Shown here: positions 44,383 to 53,157 of the stretch, one piece after another
Numbering within the stretch: the stretch's first letter is position 1
Layout of the letters: each line of letters starts with the position of its first letter
NCBI RefSeq assembly: GCF_003415655.1
Contig: NZ_QRHC01000010.1
Span: 62,001 to 126,000 of the forward strand
Direction of reading: 5' to 3'
DNA length: 64,000 nt
From: Vibrio maerlii
GTDB taxonomy: Bacteria > Pseudomonadota > Gammaproteobacteria > Enterobacterales > Vibrionaceae
The notes under the pieces: model-generated
The model's database searches: none
Told to the model about the DNA's origin: nothing
What the model saw: the letters and a program-made list of their open reading frames with translations, nothing else
Position numbers and translations under genes: made by a program

Positions 44383-45602
44383 TGGCGGCGTTTGAATATA
44401 AAGCGCTCGATAAGCGTGGTCGCAATAAGAAAGGGGTGATAGAAGCCGATTCTGCACGCCAAGCAAGACAGCGCTTAAAAGACCAAGACTTGATCCCGGT
44501 TGAGGTGATAGAGACCCAGGTGAAGGCCAAGAAAGCGCGTTCATCTACAATGACCTTTCAACGTGGTATTAGTACCCCTGACTTGGCGCTGTTAACTCGC
44601 CAGTTAGCGACTTTAGTTCAGTCGGGCATGCCATTGGAAGAGTGTTTGAGAGCGGTCTCTGAACAGTCAGAAAAACCGCGAATTCGCACCATGCTCGCTT
44701 CGGTTCGAGCCAAGGTAATTGAGGGTTATACCCTTGCTGATAGCTTGGCAGAGTACCCATTGGTTTTTGATGACCTGTTTCGCTCTATGGTGGCAGCCGG
44801 TGAGAAGTCGGGTCACCTTGATTCGGTACTTGAGCGACTGGCAGATTATGCAGAAAATCGCCAAGCAATGCGCTCCAAGCTCCAACAAGCGATGATCTAT
44901 CCAATTGTGCTGGTGGTCTTCGCACTCGGCATTGTTGCCTTTCTATTGGCCGCTGTTGTGCCAAAGATTGTCGGTCAGTTTATTCAGATGGGGCAAGAGC
45001 TCCCGCAATCCACTCAGTTGTTGTTGGCTGCGAGTGAATTTGTGCAGAACTACGGTGTCATAGTAGCGCTGGTAGTGATTGCTTTGTTCTACATCGCGAA
45101 GATTATCCTGCGTCAGCCTAGTGCTCGCTTGAGTTGGGATAGGCGTGTTGTTCACCTTCCTTTTGTGGGCAAGATATCTCGTGGTTTGAACACCTCTCGA
45201 TTCGCGCGAACCTTATCTATCTGTACCTCCTCTGCAATCCCTATCTTAGAGGGGATGAAGGTCGCAGTGGATGTCATGAGTAATCAATTTGTGAAACAGC
45301 AGGTCACCAATGCTGCAGAGAATGTTCGCGAGGGTGCAAGCTTGAGAAGCGCGCTTGATCAAACCAAGCTGTTTCCACCAATGATGCTGCATATGATTGC
45401 CAGTGGTGAGCAGAGCGGTGAGTTGGAGTCGATGCTTTCAAGGGCAGCAGATAACCAAGATAAAAGCTTCGAGTCTTTGGTCAACATATCCCTAAGTCTG
45501 TTCACACCGATTCTTATTGCCCTAATGGCTGGAATGGTGCTGTTTATCGTGATGGCGACTCTGATGCCAATTTTGGATATGAACAACTTAATGAGTAGAT
45601 AA
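44382..45602 (+). CDS. epsF: type II secretion inner-membrane platform protein EpsF (GspF)
   Basis: A 406-residue membrane protein with two homologous cytoplasmic helical domains, DLALLTRQLATLVQSGMPLEE and RFARTLSICTSSAIPILEG. The hydrophobic helices lie near 168-190, 220-240 and 375-397. It anchors the ATPase and pseudopilus assembly in the inner membrane. ATG overlaps the epsE stop (TAATG). The next gene, epsG, is unusually far away (160 bp) because a repeat element lies between. Confidence 0.96.
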   Translation: MAAFEYKALDKRGRNKKGVIEADSARQARQRLKDQDLIPVEVIETQVKAKKARSSTMTFQRGISTPDLALLTRQLATLVQSGMPLEECLRAVSEQSEKPRIRTMLASVRAKVIEGYTLADSLAEYPLVFDDLFRSMVAAGEKSGHLDSVLERLADYAENRQAMRSKLQQAMIYPIVLVVFALGIVAFLLAAVVPKIVGQFIQMGQELPQSTQLLLAASEFVQNYGVIVALVVIALFYIAKIILRQPSARLSWDRRVVHLPFVGKISRGLNTSRFARTLSICTSSAIPILEGMKVAVDVMSNQFVKQQVTNAAENVREGASLRSALDQTKLFPPMMLHMIASGEQSGELESMLSRAADNQDKSFESLVNISLSLFTPILIALMAGMVLFIVMATLMPILDMNNLMSR

Positions 45603-45617
45603 CGGATTGAAATAAAA

Positions 45618-45734
45618 GTCATTCCCTCAGTAAGGAGCTAACGAGATAGGGAATCGACTAAATGCGTACACGATTTTAGTAGGATCCCTTAAAGAGATCC
45701 CCGATGCATTCGTCGACTCGCGCTCGAAGATGAC
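45618..45734 (+). repeat. dispersed repeat A, complete copy inside the eps operon
   Basis: The element runs from GTCATTCCCTCAG... TAGGGAATC (45618-45655) to GATCCCCGATGCATTCG... GAAGATGAC (45694-45734), with GTCAT and ATGAC as outer inverted ends. Both blocks match copies at 30258-30370. It fills the gap between epsF and epsG, where neighbouring eps genes otherwise touch, overlap or lie within about 50 bp. Confidence 0.7.
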
Positions 45735-45762
45735 GATTGTATATAAGTTTTTGGAGAGAAAA

Positions 45763-46206
45763 ATGAAAAACAAAATGAAGAAACAGTCAGGCTTTACCCT
45801 CATTGAAATCATGGTGGTGGTTGTGATTCTTGGCCTGTTGGCCAGTGTCGTTGTACCCAACCTGATTGGTAGTAAAGAGAGTGCTGACCAAAAGATTGCG
45901 ACGTCGCATATCTCATCTATCGAGAACGCATTGATGGAATACAAACTGGATAATGGTGTATTTCCAACAACGGATCAGGGTCTTGATGCTTTGGTGAATA
46001 AACCAAGCAACCCTGAGCCACGTCGTTACCGAAATGGTGGTTACATTACGCGTCTACCTGTTGACCCATGGGGTAACGACTACCAATACATCAGCCCTGG
46101 TGATAACGGTGCAGTAGATATCTTTACGCTTGGTGCAGATGGCCAAGAGGGTGGTGAGGGTGCAAATGCCGATATCGGTAACTGGAACCTTCAAGACTTT
46201 CAATAA
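45763..46206 (+). CDS. epsG: major pseudopilin EpsG (GspG)
   Basis: 147 residues from the ATG at 45763, which has GGAGAG five bases upstream. An earlier in-frame ATG at 45730 lies in the repeat element and adds a non-conserved leader. The prepilin leader ends KKQSG and the mature protein begins FTLIEIMVVVVILGLLA, cleaved and methylated by prepilin peptidase (not encoded in this window). The C-terminal calcium-binding region (NDYQYISPGDNGAVDIFTLG) is typical. It forms the shaft of the pseudopilus. Confidence 0.96.
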   Translation: MKNKMKKQSGFTLIEIMVVVVILGLLASVVVPNLIGSKESADQKIATSHISSIENALMEYKLDNGVFPTTDQGLDALVNKPSNPEPRRYRNGGYITRLPVDPWGNDYQYISPGDNGAVDIFTLGADGQEGGEGANADIGNWNLQDFQ

Positions 46207-46229
46207 TTAGCACTTAACGTTTCTCATCC

Positions 46230-46847
46230 ATGACGGCGAGAGTGCTTTACTCACGTGTCCACCAGCAAGGCTTCACTCTGATTGAGATCTTGCTGGTTTT
46301 GGTCATCTTGGCATTGAGCTCTGTTGCGGTGATCACCACTTTACCTAGTGGTAGTGATGATCGAGCTAAACAGCAGGCACAGGCGCTATATCAACGCATC
46401 TTGCTGGTGGGTGAAGAGGCGATACTGAGTGGCCGAGATTTTGGTCTGTATGTCGATGATACTAATGCTCGCTATCAGTTTCTTAAGCTGACCAGTGACG
46501 GTTGGCAACCACTCGAATTACCGCGCCTTGCGAGAAATGAAACAGATAGCACTGCTCAGCTTCCAGACGATTTGACGTTAAGTTTTGCCGTTGGCGGTGA
46601 TGCCTGGCAGCAAGAAGATAGGCTATTTAAGCCGGGCTCTTTGTTTGATGAAGAGATGTTTGCTGAGTTTGAAGATAAAAAACGTTACCCAACGCCACAA
46701 TTGTTACTGCTTTCAAGCGGAGAGGCGACGCCATTCCAGTTAGGCATTTATCCCAAAGGCAGCACAACCGATGAAACAGAGTGGCGTTTGCAGATGAGTG
46801 AGAGCCACCAACTGAAGTTGCTATCACCTCAGGAACTAGAACAATGA
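46230..46847 (+). CDS. epsH: minor pseudopilin EpsH (GspH)
   Basis: A 205-residue protein with prepilin leader ending HQQG and mature N-terminus FTLIEILLVLVILALSS. The remainder is a mixed beta domain (LYQRILLVGEEAILSGRDFGLYVDD) of the GspH family. It sits below the pseudopilus tip complex. The start is ATG at 46230, 23 bp after epsG; the stop overlaps the epsI start by 4 bp. Confidence 0.93.
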   Translation: MTARVLYSRVHQQGFTLIEILLVLVILALSSVAVITTLPSGSDDRAKQQAQALYQRILLVGEEAILSGRDFGLYVDDTNARYQFLKLTSDGWQPLELPRLARNETDSTAQLPDDLTLSFAVGGDAWQQEDRLFKPGSLFDEEMFAEFEDKKRYPTPQLLLLSSGEATPFQLGIYPKGSTTDETEWRLQMSESHQLKLLSPQELEQ

Positions 46848-47215
46848 GGGGCAGCATAAAGCGTTCAGTTTATGGCATGACCCTACTTGAAGTGCTGGTT
46901 GCTTTGGCCATCTTTGCCACGGCATCGATCGCGGTTATTCGCTCGGTGAGCCAGCACCTGAATACCCTGAGCTACCTTGAAGAAAAGATGTTTGCGGCCA
47001 TGGTGTTAGATAACCAAATGGCTGAGGTGATGTTGGGCTCTACTTCTGCGACGACAGCCTCTTCTGGCAGTGAAGAGCTGGTTGGGCAGGAATGGTTTTG
47101 GACTGTCACACCAATCCCAACTCAAGATGGCTTGTTGAGCGCCTTTGATGTCAGCGTAGCGGCGGAGAAAGGAGAAGACCCAGTGATTACGGTGCGCAGT
47201 TATGTCGAAAAGTAA
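46844..47215 (+). CDS. epsI: minor pseudopilin EpsI (GspI)
   Basis: A 123-residue protein with leader ending SVYG and mature start MTLLEVLVALAIFATASIAV. The body includes MVLDNQMAEVML and EWFWTVTP, conserved in GspI. It initiates the tip complex with EpsJ and EpsK. It overlaps epsH by 4 bp and epsJ by 14 bp. Confidence 0.94.
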   Translation: MRGSIKRSVYGMTLLEVLVALAIFATASIAVIRSVSQHLNTLSYLEEKMFAAMVLDNQMAEVMLGSTSATTASSGSEELVGQEWFWTVTPIPTQDGLLSAFDVSVAAEKGEDPVITVRSYVEK

Positions 47216-47849
47216 TCGCCAGCAAAGTGGTTTTACTCTGGTAGAGGTTCTCGTTGCTGTTGCCATCTTTGCTGCATTGAGTGTCGGCGCCTATCAGGTG
47301 GTGAATCAGGTTCAGCGTTCCAATGAAATCTCATCTGAGCGCACCGAGCGTATTGCGGAGTTACAACGAGCGTTTGTGTTTATGGACAGCGACTTTCGTC
47401 AAATGGCCCTTAGGACGTCTCGCAATAACGGCGAAGAGCCTTCTGAGCAGCTTTTGATGTGGCAAGACTATCTGCTTGATTCTGATGCCAAAGGCGTGAT
47501 GTTTACGCGCACTGGCTGGCACAACCCGGAGCAGCGCTTTCCTCGTGGAGAGGTGACTAAGGTTGGCTATCGTCTTAAAGGGACGGTTTTAGAGCGAGTG
47601 TGGTGGCGCTATTCGGATACACCGGTAGGGCAAGAGCCTCTGACTATGCCGTTGTTAACCGATGTGAATGACTTTGATATGAGTTTTTACCTTGATGGCA
47701 GCTGGAGTAATGAGTGGAACGGTGACCTTGTGCTGCCAGAAGCCGTTAAAGTGTCATTGGATCTCGAAGATTATCAAGTGATCGAGCGGATCTTCCTGAC
47801 ACCCGCGGGATCGCTAGGTTCGAGTGACTCGGAAAATGACAATGGGTAG
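47202..47849 (+). CDS. epsJ: minor pseudopilin EpsJ (GspJ)
   Basis: A 215-residue protein with leader RQQSG and mature start FTLVEVLVAVAIFAALSV. RAFVFMDSDFRQMALR and LERVWWRYSDTPVGQEP are typical GspJ segments. It forms the pseudopilus tip trimer with EpsI and EpsK. It overlaps epsI and, by 26 bp, epsK. Confidence 0.94.
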   Translation: MSKSNRQQSGFTLVEVLVAVAIFAALSVGAYQVVNQVQRSNEISSERTERIAELQRAFVFMDSDFRQMALRTSRNNGEEPSEQLLMWQDYLLDSDAKGVMFTRTGWHNPEQRFPRGEVTKVGYRLKGTVLERVWWRYSDTPVGQEPLTMPLLTDVNDFDMSFYLDGSWSNEWNGDLVLPEAVKVSLDLEDYQVIERIFLTPAGSLGSSDSENDNG

Positions 47850-48876
47850 GCTTTACTCTCGAGTACTCAATGTACGCAAGCAAACGGGCGCCGCTTTGTT
47901 AGTGGTACTGTTACTGCTTGCTATCATGGCGGCGATTGCCGCCACCATGTCAGAGCGCTTGTTTAGCCAGTTTACTCGTGCAACGCATCAGGTGAACTAC
48001 CAACAGGCTTATTGGTATGCAATGGGGGTTGAGGCGTTAGCAAAAGTCGGTATCAGAGAAAGTTATGAAGACGCAGATACCATCAATATGAGTCAGGTGT
48101 GGGCTATAGAGGAGCAGGTTTATCCGTTGGATTATGGTACTGCGATTGGCCGCATTGACGATGCACAGGCTTGCTTCAACTTGAATGCATTGTCGGGCAA
48201 CCTAACCACAACAGGCAATAGCAGTCGGCCCGAGGTTGTCGAGCTATTTCGTGTCATGCTTGAAGAGGTGGATGTCGAGCCATTTCAAGCCGAGGTTATC
48301 GCTGACTCCCTATGGGAATTTACCGATGAAAACAATACGGTGCAGAGCAGCACTGGGGTTGAAGATGCAACCTATGAGTCGTTCTCACCTGCGTATATGA
48401 CTGCAAACCAAATGTTGGCGGATGAGAGTGAGCTGAGAGCTATCTATCAGGTGTCGGGTGAGGTCATGACCAAGTTAAGACCTTTAATATGTGCGCTGCC
48501 GTCTACCGATTTAGCCATCAATGTGAATACGTTGGCGGAACACCAAGCCCCAATTTTAAGTGCATTATTTACCCCAGAACTGAGCGTTGATAATGCCAAA
48601 GATATTATTGCTGGTCGTCCATTTGACGGCTGGGAGAGCGTAGAAGAATTTCTACAAGAGGCAAGCATTGCCTCCCTAGGCAGTGGAGTGAGAGATCAAG
48701 CGCAGCCATACCTAGCAGTGGACAGTGCTTATTTTGAGCTTGATGCAAAGATTGAGGTTGGAGACTCGTTGGTGAGAATCCGTAGCTTGCTTCATAGTGA
48801 AGATAGAGAAAATTTAACGGTGCTAAGGCGTCGTTTTGGAGGAATCGGTGAGCGAATTTCTGACCGTTCGAATTAG
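47824..48876 (+). CDS. epsK: pseudopilus tip protein EpsK (GspK)
   Basis: A 350-residue pseudopilin, the largest of the set. Leader KQTG is followed by AALLVVLLLLAIMAAIAATM, lacking the usual Glu at +5, as normal for GspK. The body has FNLNALSGN and two SAM-like helical domains (DLAINVNTLAEHQAPILSALF). The start is taken as GTG 47824 with TAGG upstream; ATGs at 47836 and 47842 are possible. The 3' end overlaps epsL by 29 bp. Confidence 0.93.
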   Translation: MTRKMTMGRLYSRVLNVRKQTGAALLVVLLLLAIMAAIAATMSERLFSQFTRATHQVNYQQAYWYAMGVEALAKVGIRESYEDADTINMSQVWAIEEQVYPLDYGTAIGRIDDAQACFNLNALSGNLTTTGNSSRPEVVELFRVMLEEVDVEPFQAEVIADSLWEFTDENNTVQSSTGVEDATYESFSPAYMTANQMLADESELRAIYQVSGEVMTKLRPLICALPSTDLAINVNTLAEHQAPILSALFTPELSVDNAKDIIAGRPFDGWESVEEFLQEASIASLGSGVRDQAQPYLAVDSAYFELDAKIEVGDSLVRIRSLLHSEDRENLTVLRRRFGGIGERISDRSN

Positions 48877-50077
48877 TAGTAATCCAAGTAGGCCAGTGAA
48901 TTGGCTAGTATGGTCCACCCAGCAACAAGAGATCATCGCTAGCGGTGAGTTGAGTGCATTGTCCAAGCTCTATGAGCTGGTCGATTACGCTCGCCAGCGT
49001 CCAGTGACGGTATTGATTGATGGGCAAGACGTTACTCTAAACCAAGTAACGATTCCGGCTGGTGGTAGTCGCAATTTGGCTCAGATACTGCCAAATATGC
49101 TCGAGGATGACCTAGCACAAGATATTGAAAAGATGCACTTTTCAATCTTGAGTAAATCTCAAGGTGTGGCCACAGTTTGTGGCATTGAGCGCACATTACT
49201 TGATGATTGGTTAGAAGAATTTAAGCAACACGGTATTTCAGTTAAAGCGGTTATTCCTGACGTATTGGCACTGCCAGTACTTGAGAATAAGGTGGCAGCC
49301 TTGCAGTTAGGTGACCAATGGTTAATTCGTGGCAGTGAGCATCAAACCCTGAGTGTTGATAGTGATTGGTTATCGCTACTCGCGAGCTCAGAAGATTGGC
49401 AAGCGATACTTGCAGAACAGGCGCAGGTGGTGAGCTTTACTGAACTCCCAAATGGTGATGAGTTAGATGTATCAAACTGGGAGAGTGACTTGTCACAGAT
49501 GCCGATGGTGCTGCTTTCACTTGGCGCAATGACAAGCGAAGGGCAAAAAGCAAACCTTCTAACTGGCAGTTATAAGCCTAAATCATCAATGCTTAAGCAT
49601 TGGAAAGTGTGGCAGAAAGTGGCAGTTGCCGCGGTATTTCTTGTTGCAGTCATCACTTCGCTTAAAGTGGTGCAAGTATCGCAAGCCGAAACCCAAGCTG
49701 CAGCTTATCGCGCCGAGAGTGAACGTATCTTCCGCTCGGTGATGGTTGGTAAAGAACGGATTCCAACAGTGAGTTATTTAAAGCGCCAGATGAATGACGA
49801 AGAGGCGCGTGTGAGTGGCTCTGGCAATAGCTCGTCCTTCCTGTCTTGGGTTGAGCGTCTACCTGAGGGATTAGGTAAGGTTCCGGATATGTCCATTCAA
49901 AGCCTTAAGTTTGACGGTAATCGTCGTGAAGTCCGCTTGCAAGGCAAGAGCAAAGACTTCCAAAGCTTTGAAGTGGCGAGAGAAAACCTAGCTAAGCAAT
50001 TCTCGGTTGAACAAGGTCAACTAAATCGTAGTGGCACCCAGGTCGTGGGCAGCTTTGTCTTAACGGAGAAGGAATAA
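48848..50077 (+). CDS. epsL: type II secretion protein EpsL (GspL)
   Basis: About 409 residues from GTG 48848 (MSEFLTVRISSN), with GGAGG five bases upstream; this matches V. cholerae EpsL and rejects an in-frame TTG 12 bp earlier. The N-terminal actin-like cytoplasmic domain binds EpsE. A membrane helix lies near 255-275, and a periplasmic ferredoxin-like domain follows with AYRAESERIFRSV and TVSYLKRQMNDEEAR. It recruits the ATPase to the membrane and pairs with EpsM. Confidence 0.95.
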   Translation: MSEFLTVRISSNPSRPVNWLVWSTQQQEIIASGELSALSKLYELVDYARQRPVTVLIDGQDVTLNQVTIPAGGSRNLAQILPNMLEDDLAQDIEKMHFSILSKSQGVATVCGIERTLLDDWLEEFKQHGISVKAVIPDVLALPVLENKVAALQLGDQWLIRGSEHQTLSVDSDWLSLLASSEDWQAILAEQAQVVSFTELPNGDELDVSNWESDLSQMPMVLLSLGAMTSEGQKANLLTGSYKPKSSMLKHWKVWQKVAVAAVFLVAVITSLKVVQVSQAETQAAAYRAESERIFRSVMVGKERIPTVSYLKRQMNDEEARVSGSGNSSSFLSWVERLPEGLGKVPDMSIQSLKFDGNRREVRLQGKSKDFQSFEVARENLAKQFSVEQGQLNRSGTQVVGSFVLTEKE

Positions 50078-50079
50078 TA

Positions 50080-50583
50080 ATGAGTAGCATCATCGCTCCA
50101 TGGAAAGAGAAAGCGTCAAGCTGGTGGCAATCCATCTCGCAACGTGAACAACGTTTAGTGATAGCCGCAGCTGTAGTGACTGCGTTTGTCGCAGTCTACT
50201 GGGGGTTGATTCAACCCTTGAATACAAGAGCTGCACAGGCAGAGGCTCGCTTGGTATCAGAGCGTCAATTATTGAGCTGGGTACAAGGTAAGGCTGACAG
50301 TATAGTGGCTCAGCGTGGTTCAGGCAGTACTGTTGCTACCTCCAACCAGCCGCTAAACCAGGTGATTAGCCGTACTGCCAGTCAGTATCGCGTTGAGCTT
50401 ATTCGTGTACAGCCTCGTGGTGAGATGTTGCAGGTGTGGGTGCAGCCATTAAGCTTTGATCAGTTGATAAATTGGTTAACCTTCTTGCAAGAAAAGCAGG
50501 GTATTTCCGTAGCGTTTCTCGACATTGAAGAGACAGATAAGCCAGGGGTGATTGAAGTTAATCGCCTTCAGTTCAGTCGCTAA
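50080..50583 (+). CDS. epsM: type II secretion protein EpsM (GspM)
   Basis: A 167-residue bitopic protein: short cytoplasmic start with SQREQRLVI, a membrane helix near 25-43 (IAAAVVTAFVAVYWGLI), and a periplasmic ferredoxin-like domain (YRVELIRVQPRGEMLQVWVQP). It stabilises EpsL. GGAGAAGGA precedes the ATG, which is only 2 bp after the epsL stop. Confidence 0.94.
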   Translation: MSSIIAPWKEKASSWWQSISQREQRLVIAAAVVTAFVAVYWGLIQPLNTRAAQAEARLVSERQLLSWVQGKADSIVAQRGSGSTVATSNQPLNQVISRTASQYRVELIRVQPRGEMLQVWVQPLSFDQLINWLTFLQEKQGISVAFLDIEETDKPGVIEVNRLQFSR

Positions 50584-50614
50584 CCAATCAGTTAAAAAAT
50601 AAAGAGCTTGGTCC

Positions 50615-51391
50615 ATGAAACGAATCAGCCTATACATCATCAGCTTTGTGTTGGTCTTCACTGCCGGTTTTTTCTATTACCTGCCGATGTCTTTTGTGCT
50701 TTCTCAGCTACCTATGCCAAGAGAGCTGAAACTCGCAGGCGTGGAAGGGACTGTATGGCAGGGCAAGGCTTCTTCGGTTGAGTGGAACTCTCGCCAAACG
50801 GGTCGTCTTCACCTTGGAGAGATCAATTGGAGTTTTGAGTGGTCTCAATTGTTTACGGGCAACGCGGAATACGCTCTTAGGTTTGGCCGTGGCAGTGAGT
50901 TAGCACTGCGAGGGCGAGGCAACGCTGGTTATGGGCTCTCAGGCCTTTCTGTGCAGAATACAACCTTATCTTTGCCTGCGAGTCACATTGAATCACGTCT
51001 TCCTGTCCCCGTCCCTCTGGATATTGAAGGCCAGATCGAACTATCAGTAAAATCGGCTCAATTTGATTCAGCAATGCAGTGTGCTTCTGGCGAGGGTAAC
51101 CTAGCATGGGTCGCCAACAAACTGGGTACCCCTGTTGGTGAGTTAGAATTTGGTCCAGTTATCGCTGATCTTCGCTGTGAAGAGGGCGTACTAAGCGCAG
51201 CAGGCGGGCAGAATAACAGTCAAACTGAAAGCGAATTTACCGCAAGCCTAACCCCGAATGGCAGTTACCAAACCAGCGCCTGGTTCAAACCAAAATCAGA
51301 GTTTCCAAGCGCCATGCAATCGCAGCTCAAGTGGTTGGGTAACCCAAATGGTAATGGGCAGTATGAGTTTAATTTTAGTGGTAAGCTCTAG
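50615..51391 (+). CDS. epsN: type II secretion protein EpsN (GspN)
   Basis: A 258-residue protein with an N-terminal membrane helix (LYIISFVLVFTAGFFYYLP) and a periplasmic beta-rich domain beginning LPMPRELKLAGVEGTVWQGKA, the GspN signature. Its role is accessory; many type II systems lack it. Last gene of the eps operon. Its TAG stop lies within a CTAGTTCCTAG repeat. Confidence 0.92.
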   Translation: MKRISLYIISFVLVFTAGFFYYLPMSFVLSQLPMPRELKLAGVEGTVWQGKASSVEWNSRQTGRLHLGEINWSFEWSQLFTGNAEYALRFGRGSELALRGRGNAGYGLSGLSVQNTTLSLPASHIESRLPVPVPLDIEGQIELSVKSAQFDSAMQCASGEGNLAWVANKLGTPVGELEFGPVIADLRCEEGVLSAAGGQNNSQTESEFTASLTPNGSYQTSAWFKPKSEFPSAMQSQLKWLGNPNGNGQYEFNFSGKL

Positions 51392-51465
51392 TTCCTAGGT
51401 TGATGCTAGGAACTAGAAATATCCGAGCTCTCTAGGACGAAGTCCGTTCTCGTAGCGAAGCGACC
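51388..51465. repeat. CTAGGAACTAG inverted pair plus GGACG stem, epsN/cysQ junction
   Basis: CTAGTTCCTAG (51388-51398) and CTAGGAACTAG (51406-51416) are perfect complements around a 7-nt loop and include the epsN stop codon. TAGGACGAAGTCCGTTC (51433-51449) and GTAGCGAAGCGACC (51452-51465) follow, an inverted relative of 30141-30180. The genes on either side converge. Confidence 0.75.
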
Positions 51466-51474
51466 TCAGATCTT

Positions 51475-52302
51475 CTATCCCTTATTCTGCAAAATCTCGT
51501 CCCACGGTAAATTCTCATCACCAAGTACAATGAAGTTCGGATTCTCTAGGGTTTCGCGTTCGTTGTATGACAGGGGTTCTAGTTGGGTGCTAAGAATGCG
51601 ACCACCAGCCTCTTGGGTGATGCATTGAGTTGCGGCCGTATCCCACTCTCCCGTTGGGCCTAATCGTAGGTAACAATCCACGGCACCCTCAGCCACAAGG
51701 CAGGCTTTGAGTGCAGCAGAGCCAAGTGGAACAAGCTCATAGTTCCAAGCGGAACTTAAGCGGGTGGTGATAGAGTTGATATCTTGGCGGCGGCTGATCG
51801 CCATGGCGATGGATTGACTCTGATGTTCATGTTTGTGGGTCTTGATACGCACGCTCTCGTTCATATCAGGGATCTTCCACGCCCCTTTACCTTTATAGGC
51901 GTAGTAGGTCACGCCAGAAACAGGACCATAAACCACGCCCATGATCGGCTCATTGTTTTCAACCAAAGCAATAATAGTGGCGAAGTCGCCGCTGCGAGCG
52001 ATGAACTCCTGCGTACCGTCTAGCGGGTCAACCAACCAGTAACGACTCCACTGAGCGCGTTTCTCTAGACTGATATCGGCTGCCTCCTCAGAGAGTACAG
52101 GGATATCTGGTGTTAAGTTGCTTAAGCGCTCGACGATAAACTTGTGCGCAGCAAGATCGGCGCTGGTGACAGGTGTCTCATCACTTTTGGTGAAGGCTTC
52201 GTACTGCTTGTTTTCATAGATATCTAAAATGAGCTGACCCGCAGCGCGAGCAACTTCAATGACATTAGGAAGTAGGTGCGAAAGATCTTGCGAGGTAGCC
52301 AT
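51475..52302 (-). CDS. cysQ: 3'(2'),5'-bisphosphate nucleotidase CysQ
   Basis: A 275-residue inositol-monophosphatase-fold enzyme. The metal-binding acids are in LSEEA and DPLDGTQEF, and the second signature GEWDTAATQCITQEAGG is intact. CysQ removes the 3' phosphate from PAP, the by-product of sulphate assimilation, keeping PAPS reduction going. It lies upstream of the convergent repeat and downstream of nudE on the same strand. Confidence 0.93.
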   Translation of the reverse strand: MATSQDLSHLLPNVIEVARAAGQLILDIYENKQYEAFTKSDETPVTSADLAAHKFIVERLSNLTPDIPVLSEEAADISLEKRAQWSRYWLVDPLDGTQEFIARSGDFATIIALVENNEPIMGVVYGPVSGVTYYAYKGKGAWKIPDMNESVRIKTHKHEHQSQSIAMAISRRQDINSITTRLSSAWNYELVPLGSAALKACLVAEGAVDCYLRLGPTGEWDTAATQCITQEAGGRILSTQLEPLSYNERETLENPNFIVLGDENLPWDEILQNKG

Positions 52303-52384
52303 TCAGATAATCCTTTCATTTCTTCGGTAGAGCTGGCCCGGTGTAGAGCCATTTTTTATTGCTGACTTTTTACAGCTGATTTCT

Positions 52385-52945
52385 TTATAACTGATTGCTC
52401 AGTGCTGGATGACGAAGTGCCATCATCAAAGCCGTGATACTCCGTGCTTCACTAAAATCGAGGTGGTACAGCAGCTCTTCTGCTTGTGCTAACGGCCAAC
52501 GTACGACTTCTAGCGGTTCTGGTTCATCGCCTTCAAGTTTCTCTTCATAGAGATCTTGAGCGAGAAATAAGGTCATTTTGCTGGAAAAGTAGGAAGGCGC
52601 CAAAATTACCTGCTTGAGAGGGGTAAGTTGCTTACAACCCAAACCAATCTCTTCTTTTAGTTCTCGGTCAGCTGCTTGTTCTGGGCTCTCTCCAGGATCG
52701 ATAAGACCTTTTGGAAATCCAAGCTCGTAGCTCTCTGTGCCTGCAGCGTATTCACGAACTAAGAGTAGGTCACCCGATGCCGTCACCGGCACCATCATCA
52801 CTGCATGGCGATTGCTTGGCTTCATGCGTTCGTAGGTACGTTCGACTCCGTTTGAAAAACGTAGGTCCATCGATTCCACAGCAAATAATCTTGATTGAGC
52901 GACGGTTTCAGTAGCCAAAATGGTTGGCTTAATCCTTTTCGTCAT
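52385..52945 (-). CDS. nudE: ADP compounds hydrolase NudE
   Basis: A 186-residue Nudix hydrolase. The Nudix box is complete: G-LIDPG-E-SPEQAAD-RELKEEIGL. E. coli NudE cleaves Ap3A, ADP-ribose and NADH. AAGGAG is nine bases before the ATG. Its place next to cysQ matches the order in other vibrios. Confidence 0.92.
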   Translation of the reverse strand: MTKRIKPTILATETVAQSRLFAVESMDLRFSNGVERTYERMKPSNRHAVMMVPVTASGDLLLVREYAAGTESYELGFPKGLIDPGESPEQAADRELKEEIGLGCKQLTPLKQVILAPSYFSSKMTLFLAQDLYEEKLEGDEPEPLEVVRWPLAQAEELLYHLDFSEARSITALMMALRHPALSNQL

Positions 52946-53033
52946 GTTCGCTCGCTCCTTAGCGTTTGATTGCGTGGTTATTAATATAGGGGAAATGACC
53001 GGCAGATCCTAGAGACGAATTTTTATGGAGCCT

Positions 53034-53070
53034 AAAAAACAAAAAGGATTGATGTTCTCACACCAATCCT
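53034..53070 (-). terminator. nfuA terminator
   Basis: On the minus strand AGGATTG and CAATCCT pair and are followed by TTTTTGTTTTTTAGG. It lies beyond the TTTCTAG tandem array, so the array is in the nfuA 3' untranslated region. Confidence 0.75.
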
Positions 53071-53080
53071 GTTTTAGTAG

Positions 53081-53157
53081 TTTCTAGTTTCTAGTTTCTA
53101 GTTTCTAGTTTCTAGTTTCTAGTTTCTAGTTTCTAGTTTCTAGTTTCTAGTTTCTAG
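53081..53157. repeat. tandem repeat TTTCTAG x 11
   Basis: Eleven perfect head-to-tail copies of the 7-mer TTTCTAG. The last unit overlaps the nfuA stop codon (53154-53156 on the minus strand). Perfect identity of all copies suggests recent expansion and likely length variation between strains. Confidence 0.95.

Noticed and set aside
53081..53157. CRISPR array
   Set aside because: The units are 7 bp with no spacers and there are no cas genes. It is a simple tandem repeat.
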